Origin: an uncultured Verrucomicrobiota bacterium
GTDB taxonomy: Bacteria > Verrucomicrobiota > Verrucomicrobiia > Chthoniobacterales > SZAS-18
Reading direction: 5' to 3'
Length of the DNA stretch: 7,237 nt
NCBI GenBank assembly: GCA_937871685.1
Contig: CALMOL010000048.1
Span: 2,509 to 9,745, forward strand
Shown here: in pieces, positions 1 through 6,056 of the stretch
Layout of the letters: every line of letters begins with the position of its first letter
Position numbering within the stretch: the stretch's first letter is position 1
Made by a program: the position numbers and the translations under genes
The notes under the pieces: generated by a model
The model's database searches: none
Seen by the model: the letters and a program-made list of their open reading frames with translations, nothing else
Told to the model about the DNA's origin: nothing

Positions 1-71
1 TTGTCACCCTTGGTCTGTGGGTGGGGCCTTCGCCGCCCACTTCAAGGCGCCGCCGACACGAATCGCTGGTC

Positions 72-1214
72 TCACCGGCCCGCGGGCGGCATGGCGGGAG
101 CGCCGGAGAGGGACTTCTTCAACTCGCCGCCGCCGAGGGCCACGGCTTCCTTGGCCTTGTCGAGCACGGCGCCCATGCCGAAGAACTCGTGGGTGACGCC
201 CTCGAAACGCTTCATCGCTACCGGCACGCCGGCGGCCTGGAGCTTCTTGGCGTAGGCCTCGGCCTCGTCGCGCAGCACGTCGCACTGCGCCGTGATCACG
301 GTGGCCGGCGGCAGGCCCTTCAACTGTTCGGCCGTGGCGCGCAGCGGCGAGGCGTGCGGCTTGGCCGCGGCCTCCGCCTTCGCGCCCTCGCCCTCGGGCA
401 GGTAGTAGTTCCAGAACCAGGGCATGTTCTCGACGACCAGCGGCTTCATCTTGCCGTTTTCCTTCGCGGAGGCGGTCTGCGTCGAGGGATAATCCGAGAC
501 CGGATAGACGAGGAGCTGATGCTTGGGCATCGGCGCGCCCTTTTCCTTGGCCATCATGGAAACCACGGTGGCCAAGTTGCCCCCGGCGCTCTCGCCGGCG
601 ACGGCGATGCGCGCGGAATCAATCTTGTATTTCTTGGCCAAGCCGTCCTTGTCGGTGGCCAGGAAGGAATAGACCGCGTAGGCATCCTCGGGCGCGGCGG
701 GGAAGCGATACTCGGGCGCCAGGCGGTAGTTCACCGAGACGACGACGGCGCCGGAGGCGTTGGCCAGGGCGCGCGCGGAGGAGTCGTAAACGTCGTAGTC
801 GGCGAGCACCCAGCCGCCGCCATGGAAATACACGACCGCCGGGAAAGGGCCGTCGCCCTTCGCCGGGTAGTAGAAGCGCACGGGCACGTTGTCCTTGAGG
901 CCCACGTTGAGCTTCTCGGCGTTGGTGCCCCCGTCCACGGGCTCGGGAGCGGTGCTCTGGCCGCGCTTCTTGAGGACGGCCTTCACGGCGTCGGCCGCGG
1001 TGGGGCCCTTGCGGGCGTCGGCGGGCTTGAGCTGGAAGATCGGGGGCGCGGCGGCCTCGTCCATGGCGTCGATCACCTCGCGCATCTGCGGGTCGAGGCG
1101 CGCCTTCTGGTCGGGCGCGGTGGGCGGCGCCGGCGCGGGCTTTTGGGCGGACAGCGAGCCGGCGAGGGCCAGACTGGCAAGGGTGGAACAAGCAAAGATG
1201 CGGGGGACGGACAT
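72..1214 (-). CDS. Secreted alpha/beta hydrolase of the HSL (hormone-sensitive lipase-like) esterase family
   Basis: This 380-residue protein is probably an exported carboxylesterase acting on short acyl or aryl esters; the substrate cannot be read from the sequence. The HSL-family motifs are present: the oxyanion-hole HGGGW at residues 131-135, the nucleophile elbow GESAGG with Ser209, the acid Asp312 in CDVLRDE, and His342 in VTHEFF. These form a complete Ser-Asp-His triad. The YRLAPEYRFPAAPEDAY stretch (163-179) is also typical of the family. Residues 1-24 form a signal peptide (SVPR n-region, hydrophobic LASLALAG core, cleavage near SLSAQ), followed by an Ala/Pro-rich linker to about residue 40. 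I chose the ATG at 1214 because it places the signal peptide at the N-terminus. An in-frame ATG at 1271 would add 19 polar residues before it. No Shine-Dalgarno sequence is visible. The gene lies 145 bases after the preceding minus-strand gene. The family call is firm; the physiological role is unknown. Confidence 0.9.
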   Translation of the reverse strand: MSVPRIFACSTLASLALAGSLSAQKPAPAPPTAPDQKARLDPQMREVIDAMDEAAAPPIFQLKPADARKGPTAADAVKAVLKKRGQSTAPEPVDGGTNAEKLNVGLKDNVPVRFYYPAKGDGPFPAVVYFHGGGWVLADYDVYDSSARALANASGAVVVSVNYRLAPEYRFPAAPEDAYAVYSFLATDKDGLAKKYKIDSARIAVAGESAGGNLATVVSMMAKEKGAPMPKHQLLVYPVSDYPSTQTASAKENGKMKPLVVENMPWFWNYYLPEGEGAKAEAAAKPHASPLRATAEQLKGLPPATVITAQCDVLRDEAEAYAKKLQAAGVPVAMKRFEGVTHEFFGMGAVLDKAKEAVALGGGELKKSLSGAPAMPPAGR

Positions 1215-1359
1215 GAATCGATGAGGTTGGCAATTGGCCGCGCCACGGGTTTGGCGCGGGTCACGGGGCATCGCCGGATGCCGCGTGCCTGCGCTTGAGA
1301 ACCCTTTGTCATCACGGCCAAGCCTTCATCAGGACGTAGCCGGAAGCCCGCATCGGGGA
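1215..1359 (-). other. Intergenic spacer between the small exported protein and the hydrolase
   Basis: This 145-base gap lies between two genes read on the minus strand. It contains a short perfect hairpin at 1267-1282 (6-bp arms GGCATC/GATGCC, four-base loop). No T-run follows it on either strand, so it does not look like a factor-independent terminator. It overlaps the rejected upstream ATG of the hydrolase at 1271, and could affect initiation or be chance in GC-rich DNA. I see no convincing promoter, RNA gene or small ORF here. Confidence 0.4.
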
Positions 1360-2007
1360 TCAGCGCTCGCTGCCGGGCTTCACCTTGTCCTTCAACTCGA
1401 AGTCGCCCTTGAGGTAGGAGCCGCCCATCCACTCGAGGCTCTCGCGCACCATTTGCTCGCGCGGCTGCTGCATCTTTTCCCACGAGGCGCGGTCCACCAC
1501 GACAATCTGGCCGCCGGTGCCGCTCGCGGCGCTCTTGTAGAGCAGGAAGGCGCGGCGGCCGGTCCACTCGCGCGTCTCGATCACATCGCCGGTCTTGATG
1601 ATGGACTGCGTGTCGCGCGTGTAACTGGTGCCGTAGCGCGCTTCCATCACGCGCTGGAGGCCGCGCACGTTGCCGCGGCCGCGCACGTCGATGTGGATGG
1701 AGTAGAGCTTCCCCCACAGGAAGTTGTAGCGGATCTCGTCGAGCTGATAGCCCTCCCAGCGCACCTTCTCGCGGGGGTCCTTGTAGGAGTGCCAGCGGCC
1801 GACTTCCTCGATCGTTTCCATCTGCCTGAACTTCTCGATGGGGCTGCCAATCGGGACGCCGATGAAGCCGTATTCGGCGTCCACGGCCGGCGTGAGCGGC
1901 ACGGCGGCGCGCGTGGCCGCGGCGGGCCGGGCTTCCTTGCGCTGTGCGGGAGCGGTGGCTGGCGCGAGGGCCACGAGGCAGGCGGCGAGGGCGAGCGGGA
2001 ACTTCAT
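1360..2007 (-). CDS. Small exported protein of unknown function
   Basis: I do not recognise a named family for this 215-residue protein. Residues 1-22 look like a signal peptide, with Lys2, a hydrophobic Ala/Leu core and a likely cleavage near Ala19-Pro-Ala21. The residues LAAC at 7-10 resemble a lipobox, but the hydrophobic stretch before Cys10 is very short, so signal peptidase I processing is more likely. After an Ala-rich linker (about 24-42) comes one compact alpha/beta region. It contains GFIGVPIGSPIEKF (47-60), a Tyr/Trp-rich segment with IRYNFLWGKLYSIHIDV (92-108), a helix ending in EARYG (122-126), and strands EWTGRRAFLLYK (147-158) and GGQIVVVD (165-172). The pattern of a G-x-G-x-PxGxS motif, a 'Y-x-F-x-x-G-K-L-Y' strand and a helix ending in YG recurs in periplasmic proteins of unknown role. 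The ATG at 2007 is chosen for the signal peptide. A longer form opening at 2166 would begin with 53 residues translated from repeat DNA and is unlikely. No Shine-Dalgarno sequence is visible. Confidence 0.75.
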   Translation of the reverse strand: MKFPLALAACLVALAPATAPAQRKEARPAAATRAAVPLTPAVDAEYGFIGVPIGSPIEKFRQMETIEEVGRWHSYKDPREKVRWEGYQLDEIRYNFLWGKLYSIHIDVRGRGNVRGLQRVMEARYGTSYTRDTQSIIKTGDVIETREWTGRRAFLLYKSAASGTGGQIVVVDRASWEKMQQPREQMVRESLEWMGGSYLKGDFELKDKVKPGSER

Positions 2008-2025
2008 GGGAGGCGGCGCAGAATA

Positions 2026-2160
2026 AACTCGAAGTTCGAAACTCGAAACTCGAAACAAGGTCCGAAGGATCGAAGCGCCGAAAGCAAACTCGCGCGGCCG
2101 TCTTCGGGCGCTTCGAGCCGTTCTTCCTCCTTCCGACGCTTGTTTCGAGTTTCGAGTTTC
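2026..2160. repeat. Long imperfect inverted repeat built on a 7-bp unit, downstream of hemB
   Basis: The left side holds four 7-base units (AACTCGA, variant AGTTCGA, AACTCGA twice) at 2026-2053. The right side holds two copies of the complement, TCGAGTT, at 2145-2158. A perfect 22-bp inverted repeat pairs 2038-2059 with 2139-2160. Inside it, GAAGGA (2064-2069) pairs with 2128-2133, and a perfect 10-bp arm TCGAAGCGCC (2070-2079) pairs with 2107-2116. Together these could form one extended interrupted hairpin in DNA or in the minus-strand transcript. It fills most of the gap between the hemB stop and the next minus-strand gene. No transposase is nearby, so a non-autonomous or REP-like element is a reasonable interpretation. 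From memory, similar direct and inverted GAAACTC-type tracts are scattered in Verrucomicrobia intergenic regions, but I have not verified this. Confidence 0.85.
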
Positions 2161-2165
2161 TCCCA

Positions 2166-3161
2166 TCAGATCTCGCGCAGCCAGCGGATCACATCGCGCG
2201 CGGCGTAGGTGACGATGAGGTCGGCGCCGGCGCGGCGGAAGGCGGTCATGATTTCGAGGGTGGTGGCCCGCTCGTCGAGCCAGCCCTGAGCGGCGGCGGC
2301 CTTGAGCATCGAGTATTCGCCCGAAACGTGATACACGGCAGTGGGGCGCTGAAAGCGTTCCTTCACGCGGCGCAGGATGTCGAGGTAGGCGAGGCCGGGC
2401 TTGACCATCACGAGGTCGGCGCCCTCGGCGAGGTCGAGCGCCACTTCGCGCAGGGCTTCCTCGGCGTTGGCCGAGTCCATCTGGTAGGTGCGGCGGTCGC
2501 CGAACTGCGGCGCGCCCTCGGCCGCCTCACGGAAGGGGCCGTAGAAGCTGGACGCGAACTTGGCCGCGTAGGAGAGGATCACGGTGTCGGCGAAGCCCGC
2601 GTGGTCGAGCGCCGCGCGAATGGCGCCCACGCGCCCATCCATCATGTCGGAGGGCGCCACCACATCGGCTCCGGCGCGCGCGTGGGAGACGGCGGCGCGC
2701 ACGAGGAGGTCCACCGACTGGTCATTGAGGATGCGAGCGTGCCCGCCGGCCTCGCGCTCGACGACGCCACAGTGGCCGTGCGAGGTGTATTCGCAGAGGC
2801 ACACGTCGGTGATGACGACGAGGTCGGGCGCGGCCCGCTTGATCGCGCGGACGGCGCGCTGGACCACGCCGTCGTCCGCGTAGGCGCCGGAGGCGTGCTC
2901 GTCCTTGGCCGCGGGAATGCCGAAGAGCAGCACGGCGCGCACGCCCTCGGCCCGGGCGGCGGCGGCCTCGGCGGCGGCTTCCTCGACGGTGAGCTGCGCC
3001 ACGCCGGGCATGGAGCTCACGGGCTGGCGCGCGGAAATCTTCTCGGAGATGAAGAGCGGCCAGACGAAGTCGTCGGGGTGCAGGAGCGTTTCCCGCACGA
3101 GGTCGCGCAGGGCCGGGGTGGCGCGCAGGCGGCGAGGGCGGACGCTTGGGAAAGCCGGCAT
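2166..3161 (-). CDS. hemB: Porphobilinogen synthase (delta-aminolevulinic acid dehydratase), zinc type
   Basis: HemB condenses two molecules of 5-aminolevulinate to porphobilinogen, the first common step of tetrapyrrole (heme, corrin) synthesis in the cytoplasm. The 331-residue length is normal for the family. Both Schiff-base lysines are visible: Lys200 in SYAAKFASSFYGPFR and Lys254 in VMVKPG. The metal site DVCLCEYTSHGHCG (119-132) has the three cysteines 121, 123 and 131, marking the zinc-dependent class rather than the Asp-rich magnesium-only class. Other family segments are RPRRLR near the N-terminus, FVWPLFI (32-38), VAPSDMMDGRVGAIR (168-182) and YHVSGEYSML (277-286). The ATG at 3161 is the only Met start matching the family's N-terminus. 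No Shine-Dalgarno sequence precedes it. The gene starts 37 bases after the stop of the upstream membrane protein and may share its transcript. Its TGA overlaps an ATG (TGATG) opening a frame through the downstream repeat. No other heme gene is adjacent. Confidence 0.98.
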   Translation of the reverse strand: MPAFPSVRPRRLRATPALRDLVRETLLHPDDFVWPLFISEKISARQPVSSMPGVAQLTVEEAAAEAAAARAEGVRAVLLFGIPAAKDEHASGAYADDGVVQRAVRAIKRAAPDLVVITDVCLCEYTSHGHCGVVEREAGGHARILNDQSVDLLVRAAVSHARAGADVVAPSDMMDGRVGAIRAALDHAGFADTVILSYAAKFASSFYGPFREAAEGAPQFGDRRTYQMDSANAEEALREVALDLAEGADLVMVKPGLAYLDILRRVKERFQRPTAVYHVSGEYSMLKAAAAQGWLDERATTLEIMTAFRRAGADLIVTYAARDVIRWLREI

Positions 3162-3198
3162 GAATGGAGACGTGGGATGAAGTGAAGGCGAGGCCCGG

Positions 3199-4434
3199 TT
3201 ACGAGCCACCTTTGAACTCGAGCGCCGGCCGGATGGCCGCGGGGCGATCGCGGCGATTTTCCAGGTAACCGATGGCGCTCTTGGCGGCTTGCCCAAGCTC
3301 GGTCTGGGCGCCGAATTCATACTGCATCTGTTGGAGCACCGACACCGCCTCGGGCCGGCCAGTCTCGGCCATGCCAAAGATGGCGGCCACGCGCAACGGC
3401 ATGGGAACGTCGGTCTTGCGCGCCCAAAGCGGAAGCATCTGGAGGGCGGTATCCGGGTAATAGCGCCCGACGCCATAGAGCGCGTAGTGCCGCGTGGACA
3501 CGTCGCCGGAAAGCAACTCGTCCTTCCAATAGTCCCACTCTTGGTCGGCGCGGATGCCGTAGAAGCGCATCGCATCGGCGTGGGCGAGCGGGTCGATCAT
3601 CGCCTCGATCTTGAGCTGCGGCTCGTGGGCGAGGAGAAGGTCTCGCATGGAGTGGCCGATTTCCTTGAGCATGAGCAGGGCCTGGATGATGTCCGAGGTG
3701 CCCACGCGGAAATGCGCCGGGCCCGGCGGCGGGGCGGCTTGTCCCGGCGCAGTGGCGGCAGACACCAGCGTGAAGCGGGCGAACATTCCCAGCGGGGGAT
3801 TTTCCAGCACTGCCAGCACGGCGGTTTGCGCGGCTTCGGCGGAAACTTCCGGCGATTTTTCGAGATGCAGGAGGAGACGATCAAGCTGAGGCAGCCGCCC
3901 TTCGCGGAGGAAGAAGGTATGCTGGCCCAGCGCGTTGGACGCGCGCGTGGCCGCCGAGACGAGCATCACCTCGCGCGTCTCGCCGGGCGTGAGCGGGATG
4001 GCGTCGCCGCGCGTTGCCACCACCTGCGAGACGCGGTCTTCGCTTTCGAGGAGGAGCCCCGCCGGGAGGCGCACGAGCAGCGGCGGGCCACGCCGGTGCG
4101 TGAGCGTGGCGATGAGTTGCTCGCGGCCGTTGCCGCGGAACTGGACGCCGAGCCAGTCGCGTCCGAGGGCATCGCGCATGGAGACATCGGTGCCACCTGG
4201 CGGAGCTTGGGCGGGAGCGGATGCAGCCGCCGGGGCTGCGGAAGGCCGCGCCGTCGGCGGGATCGGCGACGCGACTGTCCCAGCCGCGGGCGGAACAGGC
4301 TGGGAAGGAATGGTCTCGGCGCCGCGCCGGCGATTGAAATGAATGAAGAACGCCACCAGCAGCACCGTTTGCGCCCCGATGACGAGGCACACCCAGGGCA
4401 GCGGCGTCTTCCAGAACGGAACCTTGCGCGGCAT
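3199..4434 (-). CDS. Membrane-anchored protein with Pro/Ala-rich linker and HEAT-like C-terminal helices; function unknown
   Basis: I do not recognise a named family for this 411-residue protein. It has a short basic N-terminus and one predicted transmembrane helix at about residues 12-31, ending before Arg35-Arg37. A Pro/Ala-rich flexible linker follows (about 43-80). Residues 84-175 look mainly beta: GRDWLGVQFRGNGREQLIATL, then a hydrophobic LLVRLPAGLLLE strand and LTPGETREVMLVSAAT. This resembles a small extracytoplasmic beta domain. Residues 182-395 are mainly helical. The last part, about 309-395, has alternating amphipathic helices (STRHYALYGVGRYYPDTALQ; MPLRVAAIFGMAETGRPEAV; LGQAAKSAIGYLENR), as in HEAT or Armadillo repeats. 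The body is probably outside the cytoplasm, although positive charges on both flanks of the helix leave topology uncertain. No catalytic motif is evident, so a scaffolding or binding role is only a guess. The ATG at 4434 is chosen because upstream in-frame residues are Arg-rich low-complexity sequence. It is the first gene of the minus-strand block, 37 bases before hemB. Confidence 0.8.
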   Translation of the reverse strand: MPRKVPFWKTPLPWVCLVIGAQTVLLVAFFIHFNRRRGAETIPSQPVPPAAGTVASPIPPTARPSAAPAAASAPAQAPPGGTDVSMRDALGRDWLGVQFRGNGREQLIATLTHRRGPPLLVRLPAGLLLESEDRVSQVVATRGDAIPLTPGETREVMLVSAATRASNALGQHTFFLREGRLPQLDRLLLHLEKSPEVSAEAAQTAVLAVLENPPLGMFARFTLVSAATAPGQAAPPPGPAHFRVGTSDIIQALLMLKEIGHSMRDLLLAHEPQLKIEAMIDPLAHADAMRFYGIRADQEWDYWKDELLSGDVSTRHYALYGVGRYYPDTALQMLPLWARKTDVPMPLRVAAIFGMAETGRPEAVSVLQQMQYEFGAQTELGQAAKSAIGYLENRRDRPAAIRPALEFKGGS

Positions 4435-4621
4435 CGCGGGAAAAGCACAGCCGACGCGCCAGCCGAAGAAGGCCGGGCACGACGAACGGGCATTTTGCGC
4501 CCGGCGCTCTCGCGGGCAAGGGATTCCCCCCGGCAATCGAGTTACCCGTCGTCCGATCTGCGGATTGCGACGCGTTTTCGGGTTTCGATTCGACCGTGCC
4601 AGCCTAGAATTTGGACTCGCC
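4435..4621. promoter_or_regulatory. Divergent intergenic region, probably containing promoters for both flanking genes
   Basis: These 187 bases separate two divergently read genes and must hold the start signals for at least one of them. A 7-bp inverted repeat GCCGGGC (4472-4478) / GCCCGGC (4499-4505) has a 20-base loop. Nested within it is CGGGC (4487-4491) / GCCCG (4499-4503), which competes for the same right arm. An imperfect pair GACGAACGGG (4481-4490) and CCCGTCGTC (4545-4553) overlaps these. They could be an operator or leader structure for the minus-strand gene, or chance in GC-rich sequence. On the plus strand, TAGAAT at 4605-4610 resembles a -10 box. Transcription from it would start only a few bases before the ATG at 4622, giving a nearly leaderless mRNA, which fits the missing Shine-Dalgarno sequence. 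There is no good matching -35 box. These assignments are tentative. Confidence 0.35.
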
Positions 4622-6043
4622 ATGCCCTTTGACCTCCGCTCCACCTTCCAGGACCGCCTGGGGGAGAACTACGAGCTGCACGAGCAGCACATCAATCCCA
4701 CGCTCGTCCAAGTGCAGCGCATCATCGGCTTCGACCGCGTGTATGCCCGGGCCGAGGGCTGCTACCTCTATGATCGCGAGGGGCGCGACTACCTCGATTT
4801 CCTCAGCGGCTACTCGACCTTCAACATCGGCCGCAACCATCCCGTCGTAAAGAAGGCCCTGCACGACGCGCTCGACCTCGATCTGCCCAACCTCGTGCAG
4901 ATGGATTGCTCCCTCCTGAGCGGCCTGCTCGCCGAGGCGCTGCTCAAGAAGTGTCCGCGGCATCTTGACGCCGTGTTCTTCTGCAGCTCAGGCACCGAAG
5001 CCAACGAGGGTGCCATCAAGTTCGCGCGCGCCGCCACGGGTCGGCAGAAAATCGTGGCGCTGAAAGGCTCATTTCATGGCCTCAGCACGGGTTCGCTGGC
5101 GATGACGGGCTCGGGTAATTTTCGCGAGGGCTTCGGTGACCTGTTGCCCGTGGCCCACGTGCCACTCGGCGACTTGGACGCGCTGGAAGCTGCCTTGTCG
5201 GGGGAGGATGTGGCGGCCTTCGTCTTCGAGCCGGTGCAGGGCAAGGGCGTCGTCTTCCCGCGTGATGCCTATTTCGCCGAGGCTCAGGCGCTTTGCCGGC
5301 GCTTTGGCACGCTGCTCGTAGCCGACGAAGTGCAGACCGGCCTCGGGCGCACGGGACGCTGGTGGGGTCACCAGCACTGGCCTATCGAGCCGGACATTCT
5401 CACCGTCGCCAAGTCCTTGAGTGGCGGCTATGTGCCCGTCGGGGCCATCGTCACGCGGCGCGAGATCTACCAGAAGACCTTTTCGTCCCTCGACCGCTGC
5501 GTGGTGCATTCTACCACCTTCGGTCGGAACAACCTCGCCATGGTCTCCGGTCTCGCCACGCTCAGCGTGCTGGAGGACGAAGGTCTTGTTGCCAACGCTG
5601 CGGCGCGCGGCGCGGAGCTGATGGAACGCATAGACGCATTGCGCGCAAAGCATCCGGTGATCAAAGATGTGCGTGGAAAAGGTTTGATGATCGCAATTGA
5701 GTTTGCCGAGCCACCCTCGCTTGGTGGTAAGCTCGCTTGGCGCGCAATGCACAAGATGGACGGTGGACTGTTCATTCAGACCGTGGTCGTCCCCCTGATG
5801 AGTCGGCATCGCGTCCTCACGCTGGTCGCTGGCCACAACATGGACGTGATCAAGATTCTTCCGCCTCTCACCATCGGGGAAAAAGAAATAACGCGTTTCG
5901 TGGACGCCCTCGACCAAACACTCTCCACCGTGCGCCAGCCCGTTGGCCCGATCGTCGAACTAACCACGAACTTGTGGCGGCAAAAATCCAAGCAGCGCGC
6001 GGGAGATCGCCGCCGCCGCGAATTGGCCGGCGCCGTCGTCTAG
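4622..6043 (+). CDS. Class III PLP-dependent aminotransferase, HpnO-like
   Basis: This 473-residue enzyme transfers an amino group between an omega-amino donor and a 2-oxo acid or aldehyde using pyridoxal phosphate. The class III motifs are present: SSGTEANEGAIKFARA (122-137, phosphate binding), SFHGLSTGSLAMTG (150-163), EPVQGKG (203-209), VADEVQTGLGRTG (233-245) with Asp235 for the PLP ring nitrogen, and the Schiff-base lysine Lys264 in TVAKSLSGG. HSTTFGRNNLAM (296-307) supplies the cofactor-phosphate threonine. The segments DFLSGYSTFNIGRNHP (59-74), LATLSVLEDE (311-320) and the C-terminal VVVPLMSRHRVLT...NMDVIKILPPLTI (388-417) recall the HpnO branch of the ornithine/acetylornithine aminotransferase family. 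HpnO is tied to aminobacteriohopanetriol formation. No hopanoid or arginine gene is adjacent, so the substrate is uncertain. A basic tail of about 35 residues (437-473) extends past the usual fold. The ATG at 4622 is chosen by family start; no Shine-Dalgarno sequence is visible. Its stop is 13 bases from the stop of the convergent gene. Confidence 0.9.
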   Translation: MPFDLRSTFQDRLGENYELHEQHINPTLVQVQRIIGFDRVYARAEGCYLYDREGRDYLDFLSGYSTFNIGRNHPVVKKALHDALDLDLPNLVQMDCSLLSGLLAEALLKKCPRHLDAVFFCSSGTEANEGAIKFARAATGRQKIVALKGSFHGLSTGSLAMTGSGNFREGFGDLLPVAHVPLGDLDALEAALSGEDVAAFVFEPVQGKGVVFPRDAYFAEAQALCRRFGTLLVADEVQTGLGRTGRWWGHQHWPIEPDILTVAKSLSGGYVPVGAIVTRREIYQKTFSSLDRCVVHSTTFGRNNLAMVSGLATLSVLEDEGLVANAAARGAELMERIDALRAKHPVIKDVRGKGLMIAIEFAEPPSLGGKLAWRAMHKMDGGLFIQTVVVPLMSRHRVLTLVAGHNMDVIKILPPLTIGEKEITRFVDALDQTLSTVRQPVGPIVELTTNLWRQKSKQRAGDRRRRELAGAVV

Positions 6044-6056
6044 CCTCGATCATTGG

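Noticed and set aside
17..40. Hairpin GTGGG/CCCAC downstream of the hydrolase as a terminator
   Set aside because: The stem is interrupted by an asymmetric internal loop and no T-run follows on the minus strand, so I do not call it.
21..1298. Long plus-strand ORF of 425 residues opposite the hydrolase
   Set aside because: It is an antisense shadow of a gene with complete catalytic motifs. Its composition is low-complexity Gly/Arg/Leu/Val/His-rich, typical of reversed GC-rich coding DNA.
1944..3185. Long plus-strand ORF of 413 residues opposite hemB
   Set aside because: It is antisense to an unambiguous hemB and runs through the inverted repeat. Gly/His/Val/Glu-rich composition, no recognisable motif.
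2166..3575. N-terminally extended hemB of 469 residues
   Set aside because: The extra 138 residues overlap the upstream gene in another frame and are Arg/Ser/Pro-rich. HemB normally starts near the ATG at 3161.
4574..4595. Degenerate copy of the GAAACTC-type repeat before the aminotransferase
   Set aside because: The minus strand reads TCGAAACCCGAAAAC, which shares only short pieces with the 7-bp unit and has no tandem structure or paired arm.
3289..4632. Long plus-strand ORF of 447 residues opposite the membrane-anchored protein
   Set aside because: It is an Arg/His/Gly-rich shadow with no domain pattern, whereas the minus strand has a membrane helix, a linker and regular amphipathic helices.
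4343..6043. N-terminally extended aminotransferase of 566 residues
   Set aside because: The first 93 residues are Arg-rich, cross the divergent promoter region and overlap the opposite gene. The family start fits the ATG at 4622.
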